64,000 bases of DNA from Bacillota bacterium (GTDB lineage: Bacteria; Bacillota; UBA4882; UBA8346). The stretch covers positions 1 through 64,000 of the forward strand of contig JAEXFN010000061.1 of the NCBI GenBank assembly GCA_023400055.1, in the 5' to 3' direction. The translations under genes were made by a program, and so were the position numbers. Positions 43,139 through 52,276 of the stretch are shown here, in pieces. How positions within the stretch are numbered: position 1 is the first letter of the stretch; each line of letters opens with the position of its first letter. The notes beneath the pieces are model-generated. The model was given only the letters and a program-made list of their open reading frames with translations, searched no databases and had not been told where the DNA came from.

Positions 43139-44422
43139 ATGGTCAGAAAATTCGTCTCGCTGCTGATGGTCTGCGCGTTGGCGCTGAGCCTCGCCGCCGG
43201 TTGGGCGCTGGCGGCGCCGAAAGAAGTCAAACTAACCATGTCTTACGCCGGTGGCGATCCGTTAACCAAACAGTTGATTCACGATATCGTAACGGCTTTC
43301 ATGAAAGCCAATCCCCATATCAAGATCGAGGAGTTCCCCTCCGGTTCGGGAGCTTATACCGATTTCCTGAAGGTGAAGGATTCGGTGGGCGAGTTCCCCG
43401 ACGTGGTCGAGATGCGGGATACCGCGTTGTTCGTCCGGGCCGGCAAACTGGCGCCGCTGCCCCGGGATATCGTGAGCCTGTTTGCGGCGACGATCCCGGT
43501 ATATGGAGCGGATTATACCGCGCCGATGGTCGGCCTCAATACCTCGGGGATCATGTACAATAAGAAGTTCTTCAAGCAGAACGGATTCACCGAACCCAAA
43601 ACTTACGGCGAGTTTCTGCAATTGTGCGAGAAGATCAAGGCCAAGGGCGTCGCGCCGCTGGTGATCGGCATGAAAGACATCTGGCATATCGGTTTTTGGT
43701 TCAGCAAGTACTGGCTGGACGAGATCGGGATCAAGAATCCCAACTGGATCGCCGACCGTTACGCCGGGAAAGTCAAATTTAGCGACCCCGATTTCGCCCG
43801 GGCGATGAACGGCTTGATCGACCTCTTCAAAAAAGGTTACGTCGAACCCGGTTACATGAGCACTTCGGAGAGTCAGTGCCCGGCGATCCTGATCAGCGGC
43901 AAGGCGGCGATGTACTATTTCGGCACCAATGTATTCAAGCAGCTGGAGGAGGCCGATCCCAACTTCGAATACGGCTGGTTCTTCATCCCCGACGCCAAGG
44001 GCAAATTTAACATCATGGGCGGGCCGACCTCGCAAGGGTGGGCGCTCTCGGCCGAATGCGCCAAAGATCCGGCCAAATATAAGGCCGGTGCGCAATTCAT
44101 CAAGTTCTTCTTCGCTAAAAAACAATATACCTATTTCCTGGAGAACATGAATGCCTTCCCGACCACCAAGGCCAAGATCAGTTGGAACATGACTCCGAAC
44201 ATGAAAAAGGTCTTCCAATATTACACCGGGCCCAAATATCCCAAGGGGTTGAACTGGAATAACGGCGCCGGTATGAACGAACTGCCGCCGGCTTTCCGGA
44301 ATTACACCTATAAGCTGATTCAGGAGATGTCCCTGAATATGTACAGCGTCGAAGAAGGGCTCAAGAAGATGGATGCCGAGTGGGCCAATGAAGTCAAGGA
44401 CTTCAACCCGGCCAAGAAATAA
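43139..44422 (+). CDS. ABC sugar transporter, substrate-binding protein (CUT1)
   Basis: Solute-binding protein family 1, 427 residues. The signal peptide (about 1-25) ends in WALAAP, an A-x-A-type site without lipobox. The mature start EVKLTMSYAGGDPLTKQL and the GKAAMYYFGTNVF region are typical. GGGAGGAG precedes ATG 43139. Linked genes encode the two permeases, a GH88 unsaturated uronyl hydrolase and a YesM/YesN system, so the ligand is probably an unsaturated or acidic oligosaccharide from pectin or a glycosaminoglycan. Confidence 0.93.
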   Translation: MVRKFVSLLMVCALALSLAAGWALAAPKEVKLTMSYAGGDPLTKQLIHDIVTAFMKANPHIKIEEFPSGSGAYTDFLKVKDSVGEFPDVVEMRDTALFVRAGKLAPLPRDIVSLFAATIPVYGADYTAPMVGLNTSGIMYNKKFFKQNGFTEPKTYGEFLQLCEKIKAKGVAPLVIGMKDIWHIGFWFSKYWLDEIGIKNPNWIADRYAGKVKFSDPDFARAMNGLIDLFKKGYVEPGYMSTSESQCPAILISGKAAMYYFGTNVFKQLEEADPNFEYGWFFIPDAKGKFNIMGGPTSQGWALSAECAKDPAKYKAGAQFIKFFFAKKQYTYFLENMNAFPTTKAKISWNMTPNMKKVFQYYTGPKYPKGLNWNNGAGMNELPPAFRNYTYKLIQEMSLNMYSVEEGLKKMDAEWANEVKDFNPAKK

Positions 44423-44453
44423 CTTTTTTACCGCAACCGATTAAAGGCAAACG

Positions 44454-44482
44454 AACCTCCCGGCCCAATCCGCTGGGAGGTT
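44454..44482 (+). terminator. Hairpin between binding protein and permease
   Basis: AACCTCCC (44454-44461) pairs with GGGAGGTT (44475-44482). It has the same position as the hairpins of the other two sugar importers and no strong T-tract. Partial terminator or mRNA-stability element. Confidence 0.6.
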
Positions 44483-44500
44483 CCGATTCAGAGGTGGCCC

Positions 44501-45385
44501 ATGAAAGAAAAAATACATTTTGACAAAGTGGCTTATCTGGTGCTCTTACCGGCTTTGCTGCTCTATACCGGGTTTCTGATCGGCCCGGCGCTGTCCAGCA
44601 TCTATTACAGCCTGACCTCCTGGGACGGGCTGAGTCCCCAAATGAAATTCGTCGGCCTGGACAACTTCGCGATGATGTTCCATGACCCCCGGTTCTTTAA
44701 TGCCTTGAAAAACACCCTGCTGCTGACCGCGGTGGTCACCGTCGCCGAGAACCTGCTGGCCCTGCTGCTGGCGGTGCTGGTGGACCGGGTTAAGTATCTC
44801 AAGAGTCTGCTACGGAGCGCGTTCTACATCCCGGTGCTGCTGAGCGGGATCATCGTCGGTTTTATCTGGACGATCATGTACAACTACAACTTTGGGGTGA
44901 TCAACAGCCTGCTGGCCGCCTGGCATTTGGAGTTTCTGAAGGTCGACTGGCTGGGGCGGCCCGAATCCGCCCTGTTCTCGATCATGCTCACCCTGACCTG
45001 GCAATGGGCCGGCTATTATATGGTGATCTATCTGGCGGCGCTCCAGGGCGTGCCCCAGGAGTTGACCGAGGCGGCCAGGATCGACGGGGCCAACCGCTTT
45101 CAGCAGTTCTGGCGGATCACCTATCCGATGCTGGCGGGCGCGGTGACCATCAATCTTACGCTGGCGCTGATCCAAGGGCTGAAGGTGTTTGACCAGATCG
45201 CCGTGATGACCGACGGCGGACCCGGCTTCGCCAGTGAGACGCTGACCTATATCATTTATAAAGTGGCCTTCGCCGATTTCAAACAGGGCTATGGCACCGC
45301 CATCGCTATCGTTCTTTTCGTCCTGATCATGATCCTGGCCACGATCCAGATCAACATCCTGCGCCAGAGGGAGGTTGAGTTATAA
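44501..45385 (+). CDS. ABC sugar permease, MalF-type
   Basis: Membrane permease of 294 residues with six helices. The ATPase-contact loop is LTEAARIDGANRFQQFWRI, followed by TYPML. It starts with MKEKIHFDKVAYLVLLPALL. Its stop directly abuts the next ATG, so the two permeases are translated together. Confidence 0.93.
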   Translation: MKEKIHFDKVAYLVLLPALLLYTGFLIGPALSSIYYSLTSWDGLSPQMKFVGLDNFAMMFHDPRFFNALKNTLLLTAVVTVAENLLALLLAVLVDRVKYLKSLLRSAFYIPVLLSGIIVGFIWTIMYNYNFGVINSLLAAWHLEFLKVDWLGRPESALFSIMLTLTWQWAGYYMVIYLAALQGVPQELTEAARIDGANRFQQFWRITYPMLAGAVTINLTLALIQGLKVFDQIAVMTDGGPGFASETLTYIIYKVAFADFKQGYGTAIAIVLFVLIMILATIQINILRQREVEL

Positions 45386-46210
45386 ATGAAAAAAAGCGAA
45401 TCAGGGCTGGGTTTAACGGTCATCGGCCTATTGTTGGCGGTCCTATCCTTCTTCCCGGTGTATTTCAGCCTAATTTCGGCGTTTAAAAGCAATGGCGAGA
45501 TCATGCGGGACCCGGTCGCCCTGCCGACCGGGCTGCGACTGGACAACTTCGTTTATCTGTGGCAACACACGCGCTATCCGGCTGCCTTTTTGCGTAGCTC
45601 CTTTCTGACCCTGACTTCGATCGTCCTGATCATCCTGGTCATCCCGATCGCCGCGTATATCCTGGAAAGAAAGAAAGTGCGCTTCAGCGGCTTGATTTAC
45701 ATCTATTTCATCGCCGGGATGATGATTCCGTTTCAAGCCTATATGATCCCGCTCTTCCGGCAATTGAAGGTCTTGGGGCTCTTCGGCAACATGGCCGGGC
45801 CGATCGTCATCTATGTGGCGGGTTCGATTCCCTTCGGCACCTTGCTCTACGCCAGCTTTATCAAGGGGATCCCTAAAGAGGTGGAGGAAGCGGCGGTGAT
45901 CGACGGCTGCAATACCCTGCAAACCTTCTGGAAGATCGTTTTTCCGCTGCTTACGCCGTGCACGGCCAGTCTGATCATTTTAAACGGGATGAGCATCTGG
46001 AACGATTTCTTAATGCCGATGCTGGTGCTGCCCTCCAGCCAGGCCAAGACGGTGAATGTGGAGATCTTCGCCTTCGTCGATCAATACGCCAGCCGCTGGG
46101 ACGTGGTCTTCGCCGGGACGTTCTGTTCGATCATTCCGGTGCTGATCGCCTTCGTCGCGCTGCAGCAGTATTTCGTCAAAGGGATCACCGCCGGGACGGT
46201 CAAAGGATGA
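45386..46210 (+). CDS. ABC sugar permease, MalG-type
   Basis: Second permease, 274 residues, six helices. The EAA loop is EVEEAAVIDGCNTLQTFWK then IVFPLLTP. The C-terminus QQYFVKGITAGTVKG is the usual MalG-type end. It starts at the base after the stop of the first permease. Confidence 0.93.
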   Translation: MKKSESGLGLTVIGLLLAVLSFFPVYFSLISAFKSNGEIMRDPVALPTGLRLDNFVYLWQHTRYPAAFLRSSFLTLTSIVLIILVIPIAAYILERKKVRFSGLIYIYFIAGMMIPFQAYMIPLFRQLKVLGLFGNMAGPIVIYVAGSIPFGTLLYASFIKGIPKEVEEAAVIDGCNTLQTFWKIVFPLLTPCTASLIILNGMSIWNDFLMPMLVLPSSQAKTVNVEIFAFVDQYASRWDVVFAGTFCSIIPVLIAFVALQQYFVKGITAGTVKG

Positions 46211-46236
46211 CTCAATTTTACTTGGGAGGGAAGCCG

Positions 46237-47382
46237 ATGGAACAAGCATTATCCTATCAGCAGGCCTATGAGCTTTGCCTGGCCAAGATCCGGGCCAATC
46301 TGCCCCGGATGGCGGATGAGCTCAAGTCCTTCGCCTGGGCCGCCGACGGAGACTATTTCCAGAATCCGGAGGGGTTTTACGAGAACGGCAACTGGACGAC
46401 CTCTTTCTTCACGGGAATGGCGGCCTTGGCCTTCGAGACTTCGCGCGATCCTTTCTTTCTGCGACAGCTATACCGCTTGGCCGAAAGCTATGAAAGGAAA
46501 CTCGCCGATCACGGCATGGATACCATGCACGATCTGGGTTTTCTTTACGTGCTGTATTCGGTGGCGCTGTTCCGGCAGACCGGCGATCCGCACCACCGTC
46601 AAACCGCATTGCGGGCAGCCGATGAACTGGCCAAGCGCTTCGATCTGGCCGGCGGATATATCCGGGCCTGGGGCCGGATGGATGAAGAAGACGGCGAATA
46701 CGCCGGGCTGGCCATCATCGATTGCCTGATGAACCTGCCGTTGCTTTTCTGGGCCGCGACTGCATCCGGACACCGTTTCTACCGCGATATCGCGGTAAAA
46801 CATGCCGACACCGCTTTGCGTTTTTTGATCCGGGATGACGGATCCGTTTATCATGCCTACCGCTTCGATCCCCGGAGCGGAGCGGCGGTGGGCGGCGCCA
46901 ATTATTGCGGCTACGGGATCGAATCCCATTGGGCGCGCGGCACCGCCTGGGCGATCTACGGTTTCACGTTGGCTTACGGATATACTGGGGACCTCCGTTA
47001 CCTGGAGACCGCCCACAAATTGGCGGCCAAATTCTTGGGATGCCTCGACGAGGAGTGGGTTCCGCTGTGGGATTTCCGGCTTCCGCCGGAAGAATCGCCG
47101 CTGCGCGACTCCTCGGCCGCGGCGGTGGTCGTCTGCGCTTTTTATGAATTATTGAAGTACGATCCGGCCGATACCTGGTTGGCGCGGTCGGCGGAGCAGA
47201 TCCTGACCAGATTATGCACCCCGGAATACTTAGATAGCGATGCGGCCTGCCCCGGCTTGTTGAAGCGGGGCCAGATCGGCGCCGGCATCGGTAAAGCCCG
47301 TTATGCCTATACCAGCTGGGGGGATTACTTTTTCATGGAAGCGCTGGCAAGGAAGGTCTATAGCGCGAAAGGTTACTGGTGA
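46237..47382 (+). CDS. GH88/GH105-type unsaturated uronyl hydrolase
   Basis: Glycosidase of 381 residues with an (alpha/alpha)6 barrel, GH88-like, cytoplasmic. It removes unsaturated uronic acid residues left by polysaccharide lyases. Key acids are likely in MHDLGFLY and LAIIDCLMNLP. The segment ESHWARGTAWAIYGF is the family's active-site helix. GGGAGGG lies 6 nt before ATG 46237; an earlier ATG overlaps the permease stop but lacks a site. Cytoplasmic location (no signal peptide) fits import of the product by the preceding ABC system. Confidence 0.9.
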   Translation: MEQALSYQQAYELCLAKIRANLPRMADELKSFAWAADGDYFQNPEGFYENGNWTTSFFTGMAALAFETSRDPFFLRQLYRLAESYERKLADHGMDTMHDLGFLYVLYSVALFRQTGDPHHRQTALRAADELAKRFDLAGGYIRAWGRMDEEDGEYAGLAIIDCLMNLPLLFWAATASGHRFYRDIAVKHADTALRFLIRDDGSVYHAYRFDPRSGAAVGGANYCGYGIESHWARGTAWAIYGFTLAYGYTGDLRYLETAHKLAAKFLGCLDEEWVPLWDFRLPPEESPLRDSSAAAVVVCAFYELLKYDPADTWLARSAEQILTRLCTPEYLDSDAACPGLLKRGQIGAGIGKARYAYTSWGDYFFMEALARKVYSAKGYW

Positions 47383-47492
47383 TCGCGGGCTGGAAAGCGA
47401 TTCTGCCTTCCCTTTTGCAAATTCTCAAAGGTAAAACCGGCGTTTTGGCGAAGATGGGACTCGGAGAAAAATAAAAGTATTGGGTGAGGATC

Positions 47493-48134
47493 ATGATGAA
47501 CAAATTTCGCAAATGGCAATGCCGCCGCACCGCCGAAGCGATGGTCGAGGTATTGCGGCAGAAATGTTACGACGCCCATTACGCCGAGGACCTGGATGAA
47601 GCCTTGAAAATGGTGCTGGCGATGATTCCGGAAGGATCCAGCGTCGCGGTGGGCGGCTCGGAGACCTTGGGTGCCATGGGGCTGGTCGATATCCTGCGCC
47701 GCGGCAATTACCGCTTCTTCGACCGTTACCAGGACCGCCCCTTCGAGGAGATCGTCGAGATTTACCGCCAGTCGATGCTGGCCGACTTTCTGGTGACCGG
47801 GACCAATGCCCTTACCCGGCAGGGCGAACTGGTCAACGTGGACAGTTCCGGCAACCGGGTGGCCGGCATGATCTTCGGGCCGCGCCGGGTGATCGTGGTG
47901 GCCGGCGCCAATAAAGTGGTGGACGATCTGGCCGAGGCCTTCAAACGGCTGAGGAAGATCGCGCCGATGAACGCGCTGCGCAACGGCCATCAGACGCCCT
48001 GCGTCGCGACGGGCGTCTGCGAGGATTGCCAGATTCAGGCCCGAGTTTGCAATGCGATCGGCATCATCAATCACGGCATGAAATTTGCGGGCCGGATCTC
48101 CGTGATCATGGTGGCGGAAGAAGTCGGTTTTTAG
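47493..48134 (+). CDS. LUD-domain protein with cysteine-rich C-terminus
   Basis: Protein of 213 residues of the lactate-utilisation (LUD, formerly DUF162) family. SVAVGGSETLGAMGL and FLVTGTNALTRQGELVNVD are family motifs. Near the end TPCVATGVCEDCQIQARVC provides four cysteines that could bind a metal or iron-sulfur cluster. Two ATG codons (47493, 47496) follow a GAGG site. There are no LutA/LutB partners nearby, so a role in lactate oxidation is not supported by context. Confidence 0.85.
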   Translation: MMNKFRKWQCRRTAEAMVEVLRQKCYDAHYAEDLDEALKMVLAMIPEGSSVAVGGSETLGAMGLVDILRRGNYRFFDRYQDRPFEEIVEIYRQSMLADFLVTGTNALTRQGELVNVDSSGNRVAGMIFGPRRVIVVAGANKVVDDLAEAFKRLRKIAPMNALRNGHQTPCVATGVCEDCQIQARVCNAIGIINHGMKFAGRISVIMVAEEVGF

Positions 48135-48214
48135 AAGCTGCCTGGGGATGAACTGCCGGGGCTAAGCGAAGGCTTTTGGCATGGCCGACTGGCAAGGCAA
48201 AGGGGATGGCCGGG

Positions 48215-50077
48215 ATGAGACTGCAAAGGAATCGCTTATTCATCAAGAGCATCTTTTTAAAGTTCACCCTGGCCTTTATCGCGGTGGGGCTGATTCCGCT
48301 GCTTTGTTTCAGTTATATCGCGATCGGGGCCTTCTCCCGGCACATCGAGCGATCCACCATGGATGACAGCCGGCAGTTGCTGGGGTTCGCCGGCCAGAGC
48401 CTGGATAAGATGGTGGCCGATTACAATAACATCACCAAACTGCTTTACTCCTACAATGCCGGCCGCAACGGCGGGCTGGAGAAGCTGTTGCAGACCACCG
48501 TCAACGCCCGGCCGGGGACCATGCCTTCCTTCCAATCCATTCAACTGATGAACGACTTCGTCCGGTATGTGCTGGACACCGACGCCCATATCCAGAACGT
48601 GATCTTTATCGACGCCAACCTGCGGACCTACTATACCTCCAAGTCTTCGAAACAGTTCGATAATGATTACAACTTTAATACCCGGGACCAGTTGCAGGCG
48701 ATCCTCGCCAGCGGCAAACGGCTGAAGATTCTTCCGCCGCACCGCGAGGCGTACTTCGTCCGTTCCCGCAACCGGGTGATCACCTTCGCCCGCAACTATT
48801 ATGAACTGACCAACTTCGAAAAGCCCCGGATCTTGGGGACCCTGCTGCTGGACGTCGATTTGGACGGCTTTGACGCGGTCTTTAGCCGCCTGAACCTGGG
48901 AGAGAACAGTCCGGTGGCCGTGGTGGACGATCAGGGCTATTGCATCGACAGCAACGATCAACGCCAGATCGGCCTCAAGCTGGACTGGTTTCTCCGGAAG
49001 CGCCGGCTCTTCACCGGCGACGCGGCGGCCGGCATTATCCGCGAGCGGGACGCTTATTTCATTTTCCAACGGGTTCCGCTGGGCGACTGGACGGTCATCG
49101 TCCGGCTGTCCCGGCAGGACGTCTTCAAGCGAGTCAATGCGATCCGCAATTCGATCGGCCTGATGATCCTGGCCTGCATCGCCGCGCTGGTCCTGCTCTC
49201 CCTGGCCTTCTCCAAGGGTTTCGCGGTTCCGGTCCGCAAGCTGATGGGGCAGATGCGCCGGGTGGAAAAAGGCGATCTGACCGCCCGGGTGGCCGTCCGT
49301 TCCGAAGATGAGATCGGCCAGCTGGCGAAGGGCTTTAACCAGATGGTCGGCGAATTGCAGGATTACATCGCCAAATCCTATCTGGCGCAGATCAAACAGA
49401 AAGAGGCCGAGCTGGAAGCCTTGAAGAGCCAGATCCGGCCGCACTTCTTATACAACACCCTGGAAGTGATCCGGATGTGCGCCATCGACAGCGGCGCCAC
49501 GACCGTCGGAGAGATGATCCATTCGCTCTCGGTCCAGTTGCAGTACACCATCGGCTTCAACCGGGAGATGGTCGCCTTGCGGCAGGAGGTCGCGATGATC
49601 CGGAATTACTTCCGGCTGATCAAGATCCGTTATGAAGACAAAATCGGCCTGGAACTGAGCCTGCCCCCGGAATTGCTGGAGTTGGGAATCTTGAAACTGA
49701 GCCTGCAGCCGCTGGTCGAGAACGCGGTGCTGCACGGGATCAAGCCCAAGGACGGGCCGGGCAAGGTGCTGATCAGCGGGGAGCTTCGCGCCGAGACGCT
49801 GATCATCAGCGTGTTCGACGACGGGGTCGGCATGAGCCCGGCCCAACTGGCCCGGCTCAATGAGTTGCTCTCCAGCGAGCGGATGGGCGAACGGACCCCC
49901 GAAGGCTGGAAGCAGATCGGCCTCAAGAACGTCCAGGACCGTTTGCGGTTGAATTTCGGCGCCGGTTACGGCCTGACCGTCGCCAGCCAGGAACGGATCG
50001 GCACGGTGGTCCGGTTGGTCATGCCGATTATCAGCGAGGTGACGGAAGATGCCGGTCAAAGTATTGCTGGCCGATGA
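48215..50077 (+). CDS. YesM-type sensor histidine kinase
   Basis: Sensor kinase of 620 residues. Membrane helices lie near 17-37 and 305-328. Between them is a large extracytoplasmic sensor of the Cache type. A HAMP domain follows (VRKLMGQMRRVEKGDLTARV), then a His_kinase domain with the histidine in SQIRPHFLYNTLEVIRM, and an ATPase domain with LVENAVLHGIKPKDGPG, DDGVGMS and IGLKNVQDRL. AAGGGG lies 9 nt before ATG 48215. The gene overlaps the YesN-type regulator by 29 bp. It probably senses an extracellular carbohydrate and controls module 2. Confidence 0.93.
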   Translation: MRLQRNRLFIKSIFLKFTLAFIAVGLIPLLCFSYIAIGAFSRHIERSTMDDSRQLLGFAGQSLDKMVADYNNITKLLYSYNAGRNGGLEKLLQTTVNARPGTMPSFQSIQLMNDFVRYVLDTDAHIQNVIFIDANLRTYYTSKSSKQFDNDYNFNTRDQLQAILASGKRLKILPPHREAYFVRSRNRVITFARNYYELTNFEKPRILGTLLLDVDLDGFDAVFSRLNLGENSPVAVVDDQGYCIDSNDQRQIGLKLDWFLRKRRLFTGDAAAGIIRERDAYFIFQRVPLGDWTVIVRLSRQDVFKRVNAIRNSIGLMILACIAALVLLSLAFSKGFAVPVRKLMGQMRRVEKGDLTARVAVRSEDEIGQLAKGFNQMVGELQDYIAKSYLAQIKQKEAELEALKSQIRPHFLYNTLEVIRMCAIDSGATTVGEMIHSLSVQLQYTIGFNREMVALRQEVAMIRNYFRLIKIRYEDKIGLELSLPPELLELGILKLSLQPLVENAVLHGIKPKDGPGKVLISGELRAETLIISVFDDGVGMSPAQLARLNELLSSERMGERTPEGWKQIGLKNVQDRLRLNFGAGYGLTVASQERIGTVVRLVMPIISEVTEDAGQSIAGR

Positions 50078-51656
50078 TGAGCCGCTGATCGTCCGCGGCT
50101 TGCGCAAGTTGGTGGACTGGGAAAGCCTGGGCATGGAGCTGACGGGCGAGGCCTCGGACGGCAACCGGGCGGAGCGGCTGCTGCTGGCCCAAGAACCCGA
50201 TATTTTTATTTCGGATATTTGCATGCCCGGCAAGACCGGGATCGAACTCCTGAAACTGATCACCGAGCGCCGGCTGCGCACCAAGGTCATCTTCCTCAGC
50301 GGCTACCAGGATTTCCGCTATGCCCAGGACGCCTTGGCCTTCGGCGCTTTGGACTATATCCTGAAACCGATCGCCAAAGAACAGCTGGAACGGACTTTGC
50401 GCAAGGCCATCGCGCTGATCGACCGGGAAAGCGAGGCCGCCGCCAACCGCGACCGGCTATTGAGTTATGAATCGGAACGGCGGAAGCTGCTCCAGCGGAA
50501 CCTGGTGGAAGGGCTGCTCGACGGCCAGCCCCCCGCGTCGGCCGCTGATTATCAGGTTTGCGGCATTGCGGCCGATTGCCCGGATTACACCGTCCTGGCC
50601 ATCGCCATCGAACGCCTGGGGCGTCAGACCGTTTTGACGCCGGAGGAACAACTGCTCAAATACGCGGTTTTCAACCTGCTCGAACAGCGGGTCAGCGCGG
50701 CCCACGGCGGAGTGACCCTGGAACGCGGCAACCAACTGGCGGTGATCCTATTCCATCATGCGCCGGGAGCGGGCCGGACGGCGGCGCTAGCGATCGCCGC
50801 CGCTCTGAAAGGCGCGGTCTATGGCCGGATGAATGCCGTGATCGCCGTGGGCGTCGGGGAAAGCGTGCCGAGGTTGGCGGCGGTCGCCCATTCCTACCAG
50901 ACGGCGCTGGCGGATCTGGCGCAAAGAATTTTTTTCGGCGCGGACCCCGCCGCGCTCCCGGAAGCGAGCGAGCCGGCCCGCTATCGGAGCGACGATCTCT
51001 TTCAGGAACAACAGCGACTGATCGACAGCTTGTTAATGAATGAAAAAGCAGCCGGCGCCGGTTGCCTGGCCCGGTTGCGGGCGATCATCCGCGCCTTGAC
51101 CGGCGGCGACCGCGCGGCGGCCATCGGCTATTACCTGTCGCTCATCGGTCAGGTCCGGCTGGAGTTGTCCCGGCTCGGGCTGGCCGCCGGGCCGCCCGAC
51201 CCGGCGGGCCAGGACATTCTGAAAGAGTTGGGCGACTCGGAAACCTTCGAGCAATTGGCCGCCCGGGCGGCCGAGTATCTTCAGAGCCTCTCCAGGCAAC
51301 TGGCGGCGACGCTGAAGAACAGGGAAAGCGCTGACCTCAAAAAAGTGAAGGACTACATCGCCGCCCATTATCAGGAGAATATCACCCTGGAGACCGCCGC
51401 CGCCCTCGCTTTCATGAATCCCAACTATTTTAGCGCCTTCTTCAAGAAGCACACCGGGGAGAACTTTAAGGATTTTCTATTGCGGGTCCGGATGGAGCAG
51501 GCCCTGCGGATCCTGCTGACCTCCGACGCCAAGACCTATGAGATCGCCGCCCGGGTCGGCTTCAACGACGCCAAGCATTTCAGCGAGATGTTCAAGAAGT
51601 ATTATGGCAAGAACCCGCTGGAATATAAGCGCGACCTGAACCGGGGGCAGGGGTAG
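50049..51656 (+). CDS. YesN-type response regulator with AraC domain
   Basis: Regulator of 535 residues. The N-terminal receiver domain (about 1-120) has LLADDEPLI, the phospho-acceptor Asp in IFISDICMPG and the lysine in YILKPI. A long middle region (about 140-430) has no assigned function. The C-terminal AraC helix-turn-helix pair (from about 435) contains LKKVKDYIAAHYQENITLE, YFSAFFKKHTGENFKDF and ARVGFNDAKHFSEMFKKYYG. It is encoded with its kinase and follows a sugar module of the type such pairs usually control. Confidence 0.93.
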   Translation: MPVKVLLADDEPLIVRGLRKLVDWESLGMELTGEASDGNRAERLLLAQEPDIFISDICMPGKTGIELLKLITERRLRTKVIFLSGYQDFRYAQDALAFGALDYILKPIAKEQLERTLRKAIALIDRESEAAANRDRLLSYESERRKLLQRNLVEGLLDGQPPASAADYQVCGIAADCPDYTVLAIAIERLGRQTVLTPEEQLLKYAVFNLLEQRVSAAHGGVTLERGNQLAVILFHHAPGAGRTAALAIAAALKGAVYGRMNAVIAVGVGESVPRLAAVAHSYQTALADLAQRIFFGADPAALPEASEPARYRSDDLFQEQQRLIDSLLMNEKAAGAGCLARLRAIIRALTGGDRAAAIGYYLSLIGQVRLELSRLGLAAGPPDPAGQDILKELGDSETFEQLAARAAEYLQSLSRQLAATLKNRESADLKKVKDYIAAHYQENITLETAAALAFMNPNYFSAFFKKHTGENFKDFLLRVRMEQALRILLTSDAKTYEIAARVGFNDAKHFSEMFKKYYGKNPLEYKRDLNRGQG

Positions 51657-51888
51657 GGGTAAGGGGAAGGTCCGCAATCCATGCGCTGCCGCATTCCGCC
51701 GCTTTTCGGCCGGCGGTTTTTTGGCATGCCCGCGGACAGCCGGGACGGCGAACCGTCCCGTAGGGATGGAATGCTGTCCGGTCGGGATGAGAGACGAAAT
51801 AATTGCCCGGCCGGTCCGGACGGCAGGGATGGGTCTCCGTCCTGTTTCCCCGAGCTCCGGATCAGCTTGCCCAGTCCTTGGGAAGGCA

Positions 51889-52119
51889 GGGATGGTCTTT
51901 GGGAAAGCAAGAATAAGACGATCCCTAACACGGATAGGAAGATCCGCCGAAAGGATCGGCAGATCCCTGACAAGGATGGCCCGATCCCTGACACGGACGT
52001 TGGCATCCCTGACGCGGATATGAGGATCCTTGGATGGGATCGGCACATCCCTAACAAGGATGAACGGTATCCTAACATCGATAAAGCATATCCCTGTCGG
52101 ACCAAAGGCCATCCCTGAC
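51889..52119 (+). repeat. 21-bp tandem repeat array C
   Basis: Eleven units of exactly 21 bp. The first is GGGATGGTCTTTGGG then AAAGCA; then AGAATAAGACGATCC and similar; the last is GGACCAAAGGCCATCCC. The same start type, middle type and end type occur in arrays A and B. It fills most of the 620-bp gap 51657-52276 between the YesN-type gene and the germinant receptor genes. The left part of the gap is GC-rich without a gene. Confidence 0.9.
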
Positions 52120-52276
52120 ATGAGGGTTCCGCTCCGGAACGGATGGAACGGTAGGGCATCATGCCGGAGCCGAAGGGAAGCAAGACCGGGAGGGCGGCCA
52201 AACCAAACTGCCAGTTTCGCCGCAGACCCATTGGCTGATACATAATTGATCCATCGGATCCAGATAATACTTTTGG

